A stretch of 47,540 nucleotides of DNA from assembly GCF_016743775.1 (NCBI RefSeq), contig NZ_JAEQMY010000039.1, positions 1 to 47,540 on the forward strand, read 5' to 3'. The stretch comes from Microvirga aerilata. Its GTDB lineage: Bacteria > Pseudomonadota > Alphaproteobacteria > Rhizobiales > Beijerinckiaceae. Under the pieces are notes generated by a model. The model made no database searches. It was not told the origin of the DNA and saw only the letters and a list, made by a program, of their open reading frames with translations. Made by a program: the position numbers and the translations under genes. Below, one piece after another: positions 1 to 8,320 of this stretch (positions within the stretch are counted from its first letter, which is position 1; the number at the start of each line of letters is the position of its first letter).

Positions 1-54
1 CGAGATCTTCTCAACAATCATCAACCGTGTTGCACCTCAACCGTGAATTCACCT

Positions 55-75
55 CCCCGCCTGCGCGGGGATGAC
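55..75. repeat. Dispersed palindromic repeat copy (GTCATCCCCG family)
   Basis: The stretch reads CCCCGC-ctgc-GCGGGG followed by ATGAC. Read on the minus strand it begins GTCATCCCCGC. The same core recurs at 38894-38914 and, in a longer form, at 34876-35089. It lies just upstream of the DUF2163 gene, where gene transfer agent clusters normally have almost no spacer. Bases 1-54 hold nothing I can identify. Confidence 0.6.
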
Positions 76-118
76 AGTGGCGCGCCATCTCGCATCACAA
101 TCAAAGTTCGACATCGCC

Positions 119-1009
119 ATGCGCACAATTCCTCAAAACCTCGCCGCCCATCTGGCCGACGGGGCCACGACCCTTTGTCATTGCTGGAGGCTTATCCGTC
201 GCGACGGCGGGACCTTTGGCTTTACCGATCACGATCGCGATCTCGTCGCCAGTGGCACCACTTACGCGGCGCGCTCCGGGCTGGAAGCAGCGGAGGCGAC
301 CGCCGAGATCGGCTTTGCGGTCGGCGGCGGAGAGGTGTCCGGCGCGCTCGTGTCCGCAGGGCTCACCGAAAACGATATCTCCTCGGGCCTCTACGACGAT
401 GCAAGCGTGGAAACCTGGCTCGTCAACTGGAGCGACCCGGAGGAGCGGGTGCTTCTCGACATCGGCGCCATCGGCGAGATCCGCCGCGCCGATGGCGGCT
501 TCGTGGCCGAGGTGCGGGGCCTCATGCACCGCTACGACGAGGAGCGCGGCCGCTTGTTTCGCGCCACATGCTCGGCGGATCTGGGCGATGGATCGTGCGG
601 CGTCGATCTTGCCGCGTCGGCCTATTCCGATGCGGGCACCGTCACCCGAACGGACGGGCATCTGAGCATCGCGGCGTCCGGGATCGGCTTTGCCGACGGC
701 TGGTGCACGGGCGGCAGGCTGACCTGGACGAGCGGCAGCAACAGCGGCATCTCGGTCGAGATCAAGATCCACCGCGCGATCAACGGCACGGACGAGTTCG
801 ACCTGTGGCAGCGTGCGCCCCAAGCGATCAAGCCCGGCGACACCTTCCGCGTCACGGCAGGCTGCGACAAGACCCATGCGGTGTGCCGGGCGAAGTTCAG
901 GAACGTCCTCAATTTCCGCGGCTTTCCGCACATGCCGGGCAACGACTTCATCATCCGCATGCCGCAGCAGGGCGAGCCGGGACTCGATGGCGGGAGCCTG
1001 TTCCGGTGA
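119..1009 (+). CDS. DUF2163 family tail protein, GTA gp13-like baseplate hub
   Basis: This 296-residue protein matches the phage/GTA family DUF2163 (BR0599-like), known in the Rhodobacter capsulatus gene transfer agent as ORFg13, part of the tail-tip baseplate. I start at the ATG at 119 because the family begins with a short MR..P..L..HL segment; an in-frame ATG at 71 would add 16 residues encoded by the upstream repeat. Cysteines lie at 151, 160, 249 and 256, in the CSADLGDGSC and CDKTHAVC segments. I recall an iron-sulphur cluster being reported in the RcGTA hub, and these four are the natural candidate ligands; that part is inference. The following gene is the gp14-type peptidase, the standard GTA order, but 278 nt of repeats separate them. 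Confidence 0.9.
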   Translation: MRTIPQNLAAHLADGATTLCHCWRLIRRDGGTFGFTDHDRDLVASGTTYAARSGLEAAEATAEIGFAVGGGEVSGALVSAGLTENDISSGLYDDASVETWLVNWSDPEERVLLDIGAIGEIRRADGGFVAEVRGLMHRYDEERGRLFRATCSADLGDGSCGVDLAASAYSDAGTVTRTDGHLSIAASGIGFADGWCTGGRLTWTSGSNSGISVEIKIHRAINGTDEFDLWQRAPQAIKPGDTFRVTAGCDKTHAVCRAKFRNVLNFRGFPHMPGNDFIIRMPQQGEPGLDGGSLFR

Positions 1010-1023
1010 GGCGCGCCGCTTCT

Positions 1024-1057
1024 CCCTCTCCCCTGTGGGAGAGGGCCGGGGTGAGGG
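1024..1057. repeat. REP-like palindrome, first copy
   Basis: The sequence is CCCTCTCCC-ctgt-GGGAGAGGG followed by CCGGGGTGAGGG. An inverted copy lies at 1134-1169. The pair has the layout of a bacterial interspersed mosaic element in the gap between gp13 and gp14. Confidence 0.7.
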
Positions 1058-1133
1058 ATGGTCGATGCCGGAAGAGGGGCCGAGGCATCCGTCTGCAGCC
1101 GAGATGACAGCGCTTCTCCGGTCAAACGCCACA

Positions 1134-1169
1134 CCCTCACCCCTGCCCCTCTCCCAATCGGGAGAGGGG
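1134..1169. repeat. REP-like palindrome, inverted second copy
   Basis: The sequence is CCCTCACCCC-tg-CCCCTCTCCC-aatc-GGGAGAGGGG, the reverse orientation of the element at 1024-1057. A third degenerate half copy (CCCCTCGCCGCAAGGGAGAGGG, 1251-1272 region) ends where the ribosome binding site of the next gene begins, so the repeat appears to supply the GGGAGAGGGAGGA upstream of 1288. Confidence 0.7.
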
Positions 1170-1287
1170 AGGCTCTGTAGCCGCCTCGTGCCCCTGAATA
1201 AGGCGCAGAGCTCCGACTTTGCGCACCCATCCGGCTGCTGCCGCGGCTGCCCCTCGCCGCAAGGGAGAGGGAGGAAGAACACAACGC

Positions 1288-1722
1288 ATGCCCACACCCC
1301 ACCTCATCGTCGCGGAGGCCCGCTCCTGGATCGGCACGCCCTACCGCCACCAGGCCTCGCTCAAGGGCGTCGGCTGCGACTGCCTCGGGCTGCTGCGCGG
1401 CGTCTGGCGCGGCGTCATGGGCCAGGAGCCCGAGCTGCCGCCGCCCTATTCGGCCGATTGGGCGGAAGCCGGGGCCGACACGCTGGTGGCCGCCGCACGC
1501 CGCCATCTCGTCGAGATCGACCGCGCGGCGTTCGAGGCGGGCGACGTGCTGCTCTTCCGGTGGCGTGACGCCCTGCCGGCCAAGCACTGCGCCGTCGCAG
1601 CCTCGCCCGACACCATGATCCATGCCCATGACGGCGCATCGGTCGTGGAGGTGGCGGTCCACCCGTGGTGGCGGCGACATCTTGCCTATGCGTTTCGTTT
1701 TCCCGACAGATCCTGCGGATAA
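1288..1722 (+). CDS. NlpC/P60 family cell-wall peptidase, GTA gp14-like
   Basis: This 144-residue protein fits the NlpC/P60 peptidases that follow gp13 in gene transfer agent clusters and are thought to cut peptidoglycan as the tail penetrates the recipient envelope. The catalytic cysteine is probably Cys32 in GVGCDCLGL, and His100 (AKHCAV) and His112 (IHAHDG) are candidates for the rest of the triad. The ATG at 1288 is chosen because the conserved protein starts there and a purine-rich GGGAGAGGGAGGAAG sits just upstream. An in-frame start 23 codons earlier would translate repeat sequence into a poly-Ala/Arg leader. The gene ends 6 nt before gp15, so the two are presumably co-transcribed. Confidence 0.9.
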   Translation: MPTPHLIVAEARSWIGTPYRHQASLKGVGCDCLGLLRGVWRGVMGQEPELPPPYSADWAEAGADTLVAAARRHLVEIDRAAFEAGDVLLFRWRDALPAKHCAVAASPDTMIHAHDGASVVEVAVHPWWRRHLAYAFRFPDRSCG

Positions 1723-1728
1723 ACCCCG

Positions 1729-4700
1729 ATGGCCACAATCGTATTGCAAACCGTAGGCTCCGTGGTCGGCGGCATGGTCGGCGGACCGGTCGGCGCCATG
1801 GCGGGCCGCGCGCTCGGCGCCCTGGCAGGTGCCGCCATCGACAACGCGCTCATGGGCGGCGACACCACGAAGCATGTGGAGGGGCCGCGCCTCAAGGATA
1901 TCGACGGCCTGACCTCCTCCGAGGGTGCGCCGATCCCGCGGGTCTATGGCCGGGCCAGGATCGGCGGCCAGCTCATCTGGGCGACGCGCCTGGAGGAGGT
2001 GGTCAACACCAAGACGGACCGCTCCGGCCAGGGCGGCAAAGGCATGGGCGGGCCGAAAACCGTCACCACCAGCTATTCCTACTTCGCCAATATCGCGGTC
2101 GGGCTGTGCGAGGGGCGCATCGGCTTCATCCGCCGCGTCTGGGCCGATGGACGGGAGCTCGATTTGAGCACCCTCACCATGCGGGTGCATGAGGGCTCGC
2201 AGACGCAGGATCCCGATCCGCTGATCGTCGCCAAGGAGGGCGTCGGCAATGCTCCGGCCTATCGCGGATTGGCCTATGTGGTGTTCGAGCGCCTGCCGCT
2301 TGCCGATTTCGGCAACCGCATCCCGCAATTCTCCTTTGAGGTGATCCGTCCCGTCGGCGGGCTTCACCGCATGGTTCGCGCCGTGTGCCTCATTCCGGGC
2401 GCGAGCGAGTTCGGCTACGATACGCTGCCCGTGACGCAGGTTCTCGATCTCGGCAAGACACGGCCCGAGAACCGCTATCAGCTCCAGCGCACGAGCGATG
2501 CGGCTGCCTCCCTCGATGCCTTGCAGGCCTTGTGCCCGAATCTCAAGCGCGTCTCCCTCGTGGTGAGCTGGTTCGGGGACGATCTCAGGGCCGGCTCCTG
2601 CGCCATCGAGCCCCGCGTGGACGTGAAGGTCAAAACCACTGACGGCGCCACCTGGTCGGTCGCCGGCCTGACCCGGCAGGGCGCCAAGGCCGTGTCCCTG
2701 GTCGAGGGTGCTCCCGCCTATGGCGGCACGCCCTCGGATGAATCCGTCATTCGCCTGATCCGGAACCTGAAGGGGCGGGGGCTGGAGGTGGTGCTCTATC
2801 CCTTCGTGATGATGGATGTGCCCTCCGGCAACACCCTGCCGGATCCCTATGGCGGCACCGGTCAGCCGCCCTATCCCTGGCGCGGGCGCATCACCTGCAA
2901 TCCGGCTCCCGGCAGAACCGGCTCGCCGGACGGGACGGGTGCGGCCGCCGCGCAGGTCGACCAATGGTTCAGCCGAAGCTGGGGCTTCGACCGGTTCGTT
3001 CTTCACTATGCGAACCTGGCCAAGCAGGCCGGCCGCGTCGACGGCTTCATCCTGGGCAGCGAGCTCGTCGGCCTCACCCGTGTGCGGTCATCGAGCGGCG
3101 TCTATCCCGCCACCGCGCGGCTGCGGGCCCTTGCGGCGCAGGTGCGAGGCATCGTCGGATCCGCCACCAAGATCGTCTATGCGGCCGACTGGACGGAATA
3201 CGGCGCGCATGTGCTGAACGGCGGCAGCGAGGTTCGCTTTCCCCTCGATCCGCTGTTTGCAAGCAGCGCCATCGATGCGGTCGGCATCGACTATTACCCG
3301 CCTGTCTCCGACTGGCGCGACGGTCCGGGCCACGCGGACCTCGCGGCGGCGCGCAGCATCTACGACGTGGACTATCTGCGCGCGCGGCTCGGGAGCGGCG
3401 AGGCCTTCGACTGGTACTACGCGGACGCCGCGAGCCGGGCGGCGCAGGCGCGAACGCCCATCACCGACGGCGCCTATGGAAAACCGTGGATCTTTCGCCC
3501 GAAGGATCTCGTCTCCTGGTGGTCGAATCCGCATGTGGAGCGCGTGAACGGCGTCGAGACCGGCGCAACCGCCTGGCAGCCGCGCTCGAAGCCGATCTGG
3601 CTTACGGAAATCGGCGTTCCGGCCGTCGACAAGGGCCCCAACGGGCCGAACGTCTTTCCCGATCCCAAGTCGTCGGAATCGGCCTATCCGCCCTTCTCGC
3701 GCGGCGTGCGCGACGACCTCATCCAGGCGCGGGCGCTGGAGGCGATCCTGTCCCGTTTCGATCCCGGCTTGGGCGGTTTCCTGCCGGAGTACAATCCGGT
3801 GTCGCCGTCAGGGGCGCGCATGGTGGACCCGGACAACATCTATGTGTGGGCCTGGGACGCGCGGCCCTTTCCGGCCTTTCCCGATTTCAGCGCCGTGTGG
3901 GCCGACGGCGGCAACTGGGAGACCGGGCACTGGATCACCGGCCGGATCGAGGGCGTGGCTCTCGACCGCCTGATCGCGGCCATCCTCAAGGATTACGGCT
4001 TCGACGATCCGGGTGCGATGCCCGTCGACGGCTTCGCTGACGGCTACGTGATCGACCGGCCCCTGTCGGCCCGTGGCGCCCTCGAGCCGCTGATGCGCCT
4101 CTTCGGCGTCGATGCGGTTGCCGGCGGCGGCAGGGTCGTCTGGAGGGGACGCGGCGGCCGCGCGGTGCTGCAGCTCACGAAGGACGATCTCGTGCTGGGC
4201 GACAAGGAGCCTTCGCTCAAGCTCACCCGGGCGCAGGAGACCGAGCTGCCGCAGCAGGTGGAGATCGGTTTCACGGAAGGCGACACGGATTACCGCCGCG
4301 CGGCCGTCGCCTCGCGCCGCCTGTCCGGTTCGAGCCGCCGCGAGGCGCGGGCGGATTGCGCGGTGGTCACCCGCCGGGCCGAGGCGCAACGCCTTGCGGA
4401 TACATGGCTGCAGGATCTGTGGGCCGGACGGGAAGGGGCCGAGTTCGAGCTGTCGCCCAGGCGCATGGAACTGGAGCCGGGAGACGTCATCTCCCTTCCG
4501 ACGGATGGCGGGCCGAAGCTGCACCGGATCACGCGCATCGCCGAGGGGCCCACGCGGAAGGTCACAACGCGGGCCGTGGAGCCCGCCGTGTTCGAACGGC
4601 CGGGCTCTTTCGTCCAGCGACCGGTCAAGCGCCCGCCGCCGGTGCCGGGCAAGCCGCAGGCCGTGGTGCTCGACCTGCCGGCCGCCCTCGGCGATCCCGT

Positions 4701-5583
4701 GCCCCTGCAGCATATCGCCGTGGCGGCGGACCCCTGGCCGGGCGCCGTGACCGTCTGGCGTTCGGGCAACGGCGCAAGCTTCACGCCCCATCGCATCCTC
4801 GACCTTCCCGCCGTGATCGGGCGGACGAAGACGGCGCTCGTTCCAGGCCCGCTCTGGCGCTGGGACACGCGGGCCGTTCTCGATGTGGAGATCTCCTCAG
4901 GCGCGTTGAGCTCCATCGACGACGAGGCCGCTCTTGCTGGCGGCAACCTGTTCGCCCTCCGGGGCGGCGACGACCGATGGGAGATCCTGTCCGCCGCGCG
5001 CGCCGAGATGATCGGGGAGCGCACCTATCGGCTCTCCCGGTTCCTGAGGGGCCTTGCGGGATCCGAGACCGAGGCGGGCCGCACGGTGCCGGCGGGCGCC
5101 CTGATCGTCAGGCTCGACGAGGCCGTCGTTCCCCTGACCGCGAGCCTGCAGGATCTCGGGCAGACCTGGCGCTACCGGATCGGCCCCTCAGGGCGCGACC
5201 ATGCGGATCCCGCGGTCGCGGAGATCGTTGCGACCGTTGGGCGCGAGGCGCTCGAGCCGCTCAGCCCCGTGCATGTGACGGCGCGCCGGGAGGCGGGCGG
5301 CATCCGCATCGCATGGACGCGCCGCACGCGCCGGAGCGGGGACGGATGGGAGGCCGCCGACGTGCCGCTTGGCGAAGATGCGGAGCGCTACGAGGTCGAC
5401 CTTCTCAGGGATGGATCGGTGGTCAGGACTCTTGCGAGCACGCAACCTTCCGTTCTCTACCCCGCCGCTCAGGAGAGTGCCGATTTCGGCGGGCCTCGAT
5501 CGGCACTCACCCTTCGCGTCGGGCAGTTGAGCGCCACTGCCGGACGCGGCTTCGAGCGGCGGGTCACGATACCCGTTCGCTGA
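1729..5583 (+). CDS. GTA gp15-like tail tip protein with TIM-barrel domain
   Basis: This 1284-residue protein is close in length to RcGTA ORFg15 (about 1300 residues), the central tail-tip and host-contact protein. The N-terminus (about residues 1-45) is rich in Gly and Ala with a GGMVGG..GAMAGRALG pattern, typical of the family. The region around residues 400-720 corresponds to the GTA TIM-barrel-like domain, with glycosidase-like strands such as YAADWTEYG, IDYYPPVSDW and WLTEIGVP. The following third corresponds to the phage tail protein domain (Pfam 'putative phage tail'). Inference: the barrel may bind or cleave a surface glycan. The gene is intact with no frameshift, and starts 6 nt after gp14. 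Confidence 0.93.
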   Translation: MATIVLQTVGSVVGGMVGGPVGAMAGRALGALAGAAIDNALMGGDTTKHVEGPRLKDIDGLTSSEGAPIPRVYGRARIGGQLIWATRLEEVVNTKTDRSGQGGKGMGGPKTVTTSYSYFANIAVGLCEGRIGFIRRVWADGRELDLSTLTMRVHEGSQTQDPDPLIVAKEGVGNAPAYRGLAYVVFERLPLADFGNRIPQFSFEVIRPVGGLHRMVRAVCLIPGASEFGYDTLPVTQVLDLGKTRPENRYQLQRTSDAAASLDALQALCPNLKRVSLVVSWFGDDLRAGSCAIEPRVDVKVKTTDGATWSVAGLTRQGAKAVSLVEGAPAYGGTPSDESVIRLIRNLKGRGLEVVLYPFVMMDVPSGNTLPDPYGGTGQPPYPWRGRITCNPAPGRTGSPDGTGAAAAQVDQWFSRSWGFDRFVLHYANLAKQAGRVDGFILGSELVGLTRVRSSSGVYPATARLRALAAQVRGIVGSATKIVYAADWTEYGAHVLNGGSEVRFPLDPLFASSAIDAVGIDYYPPVSDWRDGPGHADLAAARSIYDVDYLRARLGSGEAFDWYYADAASRAAQARTPITDGAYGKPWIFRPKDLVSWWSNPHVERVNGVETGATAWQPRSKPIWLTEIGVPAVDKGPNGPNVFPDPKSSESAYPPFSRGVRDDLIQARALEAILSRFDPGLGGFLPEYNPVSPSGARMVDPDNIYVWAWDARPFPAFPDFSAVWADGGNWETGHWITGRIEGVALDRLIAAILKDYGFDDPGAMPVDGFADGYVIDRPLSARGALEPLMRLFGVDAVAGGGRVVWRGRGGRAVLQLTKDDLVLGDKEPSLKLTRAQETELPQQVEIGFTEGDTDYRRAAVASRRLSGSSRREARADCAVVTRRAEAQRLADTWLQDLWAGREGAEFELSPRRMELEPGDVISLPTDGGPKLHRITRIAEGPTRKVTTRAVEPAVFERPGSFVQRPVKRPPPVPGKPQAVVLDLPAALGDPVPLQHIAVAADPWPGAVTVWRSGNGASFTPHRILDLPAVIGRTKTALVPGPLWRWDTRAVLDVEISSGALSSIDDEAALAGGNLFALRGGDDRWEILSAARAEMIGERTYRLSRFLRGLAGSETEAGRTVPAGALIVRLDEAVVPLTASLQDLGQTWRYRIGPSGRDHADPAVAEIVATVGREALEPLSPVHVTARREAGGIRIAWTRRTRRSGDGWEAADVPLGEDAERYEVDLLRDGSVVRTLASTQPSVLYPAAQESADFGGPRSALTLRVGQLSATAGRGFERRVTIPVR

Positions 5584-5625
5584 CGGCTCGGTCTCTTTCG
5601 TTTCTCTTTCGCAGCAAGCTCATTC

Positions 5626-7164
5626 ATGTCCCAAACACCTCATCTCGACCTGCCGCTGCTTGCCGCGGCGCAGGCGCAAAAGCACGTCACCCACAACGAG
5701 GCCATCGTGTCCCTCGATGCGCTCGTGCATCTTGCGGTCAAGGAGCGCGGGCGCGCCGCGCCGCCGGCCTCTCCGGCCGAGGGAGACCGCTATCTCGTCG
5801 GCTCCGGCGCGACCGGAGGCTTTGCAGGCCAGGAGAGCAGGATCGCCTTGTTCGACCTCGGCGCCTGGCGCTTCTTCACCCCGCGGCCCGGATGGCAGGC
5901 CTATGTGGAGGCCGAAAGCATCTTCGTGGCGTTCGACGGCGCCGAATGGAAGGCATCCGGCTCGGTTCCCGAGCAGCTCCACAACCTGGATCGGCTCGGG
6001 ATCGGCACCACGGCGGACGGCCTGAACCGGCTCTCGGCAAAGCTCAACGCCGTCCTGTTCGCGGCACTGGCCGCGGAGGAGGGAGGAACCGGCGATCTGC
6101 GCTTCGTGCTGAGCAAGAGCGAAGCCGGCGGCGTTCTCTCGCAGGTCTATCAGCGGGGCTACAGCGGGCGCGCGGAAACGGGCCTGATCGGCAGCGACGA
6201 TTTCGGCATCCGCGTGTCCCCGGACGGAAGCGAATGGCGCGATGCGATGCTCGTCAGCCGCGAGACCGGCATGGTCTCGTTTCCCAACGGCATCGCCGAC
6301 GTGTCCAGAGCCAACCTGCTGCTCAACCCGGCCTTCGCCGTGAACCAGCGCAGGTTTGCAGGCGGCCTCCTGGGGACGGGCGCTTATGGTTTCGACCGCT
6401 GGAAGGCGGGAACGGGCAGCTGCACGCTCAGCCGGGCGGCAGACGGAACGATGACGTTGTCCGGCGCCCTCGATCAGGTGGTCGATGCTGCCCAGGCGGC
6501 TGCCGAAACAGGCCTCGCCAGCCTGGCGGGCGCGACCCTGACCCTGTCGGTCGAGGATCCTTCCTCGCCCCTCTCGGTGACCATAGGGTCGAAAGCAGCC
6601 ACGATCCCGGCCGGTTCCGGCCGACGCTCGGCCACGGTCACGCTGGACGGGTCGGAGGCGGGCAACGTGACCGTGCGCCTCCAGGCGACGGGCTCCTGCT
6701 CCTTCAAGCGCGTGAAGCTGGAACTCGGGGCCCAGGCCAGCCCGTGGACCGGGGAACCGTTCGAGTTCCAGGAACTGCGCTGCCGCCGCTACTACCAGCG
6801 GCTTGCCGCCTCCGGCGGAGCCCCTGCGCTTCTCGGTGCTCCGGGGCAGAGGGTCGCGACCAACGCCATCGATTTTCTCTGCACCCTGCCGGTGCCGATG
6901 CGAGCCGATCCGGCCGTCGTGGGGAGCGCCTTCAGCTGGGCCAATGGGTCTCCCACGGGCAACCAGGTCGGCTTCTACAACAACAGCGGCGCGGCCTGGG
7001 CGACCCTCACGGGCACCCTGAGCGTGACGACGGCGGCTCCCGTCAGCCCCTCCTGCATCGCTCTGCGGCTCCAGGCCAGCACCGCCTTCAGCGGCACGGC
7101 CGGAAGCATCGGCCATCTTCACCTGGGCAGTCTGGCCTATATCGCCCTTCAGGCAGAGCTGTGA
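5626..7164 (+). CDS. DUF2793 domain phage/GTA-associated protein
   Basis: This 512-residue protein opens with the DUF2793 signature (about residues 1-115: LDLPLLAAAQAQKHVTHNEA, then GDRYLVG, the W..Y.. strand region and FDGAEW). This domain is found at the end of alphaproteobacterial phage and GTA tail modules. Residues from about 215 onward (LLLNPAFAVNQR, followed by F.RWKAG) look like a beta-sandwich carbohydrate-binding segment of the kind seen in tail fibres. No catalytic residues are evident. It lies 42 nt after the gp15-like gene and 11 nt before the endolysin. A role as fibre or surface-binding component is inference from domain and position. Confidence 0.82.
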   Translation: MSQTPHLDLPLLAAAQAQKHVTHNEAIVSLDALVHLAVKERGRAAPPASPAEGDRYLVGSGATGGFAGQESRIALFDLGAWRFFTPRPGWQAYVEAESIFVAFDGAEWKASGSVPEQLHNLDRLGIGTTADGLNRLSAKLNAVLFAALAAEEGGTGDLRFVLSKSEAGGVLSQVYQRGYSGRAETGLIGSDDFGIRVSPDGSEWRDAMLVSRETGMVSFPNGIADVSRANLLLNPAFAVNQRRFAGGLLGTGAYGFDRWKAGTGSCTLSRAADGTMTLSGALDQVVDAAQAAAETGLASLAGATLTLSVEDPSSPLSVTIGSKAATIPAGSGRRSATVTLDGSEAGNVTVRLQATGSCSFKRVKLELGAQASPWTGEPFEFQELRCRRYYQRLAASGGAPALLGAPGQRVATNAIDFLCTLPVPMRADPAVVGSAFSWANGSPTGNQVGFYNNSGAAWATLTGTLSVTTAAPVSPSCIALRLQASTAFSGTAGSIGHLHLGSLAYIALQAEL

Positions 7165-7175
7165 GGACGGCGCAT

Positions 7176-7865
7176 ATGGCCCGCACTCAATCGCGCTTCG
7201 ATCTGTCCCTCGCCCTCGTGCTGCGGCACGAGGGCGGCTTCGTCCGGCATCCCAGGGATCCCGGCGGGGCGACGAATCTCGGCATCACCCGCCAAACCCT
7301 GTCCCGGGCGCGGGGGCGCTCCGCTTCCGTCGACGACGTTCGCCACCTCACGCAAGAGGAGGCAGCCTCGATCTACCGCCGCTTCTACTGGGATGCGGTG
7401 CTGGCCGATGAGCTTCCGCCCGGGCTCGACCTCGCCGTGTTCGACTTTGCCGTTCATTCGGGACCGGCCAAGGCCGCGCGGACGCTCCAGGGCCTGCTCG
7501 GCGTGCAGGCGGACGGGGTCGTCGGCCCGGTCACCCTGGAGGCCGCCCGGCAGGCCGATGCAGGGGATGCCATCCGCCGCCTGACCCGGGCACGCCTCGG
7601 CTTTCTCTCCCGCCTCGGGGTCTGGCCCGTCTTCGGGCGCGGCTGGCGCCGGCGGGTTCTCAGCGTCGAGCAGGAGGCTCTCCGGCTCGCGTCCATTCCC
7701 CATCCGTCTCAAGGAGCCTTGCCTTGTTCGAAACCAAGACCATTCTGGCCAGCCGCACGATCTGGGCCAACCTCATCGGGTTCGCAGCCCTTGTCCTCGG
7801 CCTGTTCGGCTTCGACACCTCCACCCTCGCCACGGGAGCCTTCGAGGAGGCGTTCGTTCAGCTGA
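7176..7865 (+). CDS. GH108-type endolysin (N-acetylmuramidase, ZliS-like)
   Basis: The protein carries the glycoside hydrolase 108 signature: HEGG with catalytic Glu19, then DPGGATNLGIT at residues 28-38, and a C-terminal peptidoglycan-binding-like half (LGVQADGVVGPVT). Such enzymes are phage and GTA endolysins that open the cell from inside. The ATG at 7176 matches the usual family start. The frame stays open to 7865 (229 residues), but the family domain ends near residue 178. The last ~47 residues overlap the start of the next gene in another frame and are Pro/Arg/Ser-rich, so they may be a tail acquired by stop-codon loss. Neighbours (tail genes before, holin-like protein after) fit a lysis cassette. 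Confidence 0.88.
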   Translation: MARTQSRFDLSLALVLRHEGGFVRHPRDPGGATNLGITRQTLSRARGRSASVDDVRHLTQEEAASIYRRFYWDAVLADELPPGLDLAVFDFAVHSGPAKAARTLQGLLGVQADGVVGPVTLEAARQADAGDAIRRLTRARLGFLSRLGVWPVFGRGWRRRVLSVEQEALRLASIPHPSQGALPCSKPRPFWPAARSGPTSSGSQPLSSACSASTPPPSPREPSRRRSFS

Positions 7866-7933
7866 TCGCGGCGGGAAGCTTCATGGCCTCGACCGTGTTT
7901 CGGATCCTCGCCACCAAGCAAATCATGAACTAA
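7724..7933 (+). CDS. Small holin-like membrane protein
   Basis: This 69-residue protein has two hydrophobic segments, about residues 13-30 (WANLIGFAALVLGLFGF) and 45-62 (FVQLIAAGSFMASTVFRIL), and ends KQIMN. It starts with TTG at 7724, preceded at good distance by AAGGAG (7711-7716); no ATG in frame gives a plausible protein. It overlaps the 3' end of the endolysin frame by 142 nt. Size, topology and position next to the endolysin suggest a holin, but I do not recognise a named family, so the function is inference. Confidence 0.7.
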   Translation: MFETKTILASRTIWANLIGFAALVLGLFGFDTSTLATGAFEEAFVQLIAAGSFMASTVFRILATKQIMN

Positions 7934-7979
7934 ACGGACATTCAGGCTTTGTTCAGTGCGGCAAAGGCATCGTTCTGTT

Positions 7980-8294
7980 ATGCGTCCGGTTTGGTTGGTC
8001 ATCGGGTTGTGGGCAATGATGGAGGCAGCGTATGCGCAAAGCGCGTCGGCCGCCCTCAAGAATTGCCTGCCGCCCCGCGAGATGCAGGAGGCGGTGGCCT
8101 CCAAGGGCGTTGTCGCGCCCGCCGCCGCCGTGATCACGGCGCGGCGTCAGGTTCCTGACGCCGACGTGGTTCGGGCCAGCCTCTGCCGCAGCAGCGATGC
8201 CCTTGTCTATGTGATCATGGCGTTGCAAAAGGACGGTCGCATCGTGCAAGTGATGATCGACGGCTCCTCCGGGCGCGTGAGATCGGTTAAATAG
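7980..8294 (+). CDS. Secreted PepSY-like small protein upstream of two-component pair
   Basis: The 104-residue product starts at the ATG at 7980 with a signal peptide (RPVWLVIGLWAMMEAAYAQS, probable cleavage after AYA). It ends in a strand-rich segment resembling a PepSY domain (YVIMALQKDGRIVQVMID, then SGRVRSVK). Two cysteines (in KNCLPP and SLCRSS) could form a disulphide. It lies 150 nt before the FeuP-like regulator on the same strand. In Sinorhizobium meliloti a small periplasmic protein, FeuN, encoded next to feuP/feuQ restrains the sensor. This gene occupies the equivalent position, but orthology is only inferred and sequence similarity was not tested. Confidence 0.75.
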   Translation: MRPVWLVIGLWAMMEAAYAQSASAALKNCLPPREMQEAVASKGVVAPAAAVITARRQVPDADVVRASLCRSSDALVYVIMALQKDGRIVQVMIDGSSGRVRSVK

Positions 8295-8320
8295 CGCAGC
8301 GTGCGGAACCGGAGGTTCGC

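Noticed and set aside
622..3006. Very long open frame on the minus strand opposite gp13-gp15
   Set aside because: It is a high-GC antisense shadow: it crosses the repeats and several real genes, has no recognisable domain and shows the His/Gly/Arg bias of reverse-frame reading.
4356..7175. Extended plus-strand frame fused in front of the endolysin
   Set aside because: It runs out of frame through the gp15 and DUF2793 genes and is Arg/Gly/Ala-rich without motifs. The real endolysin starts at 7176.
1..7933. Complete prophage
   Set aside because: Only tail-tip, fibre-like and lysis genes are visible, in GTA order. No integrase, repressor, terminase or capsid gene is in the window, though upstream sequence is not available.
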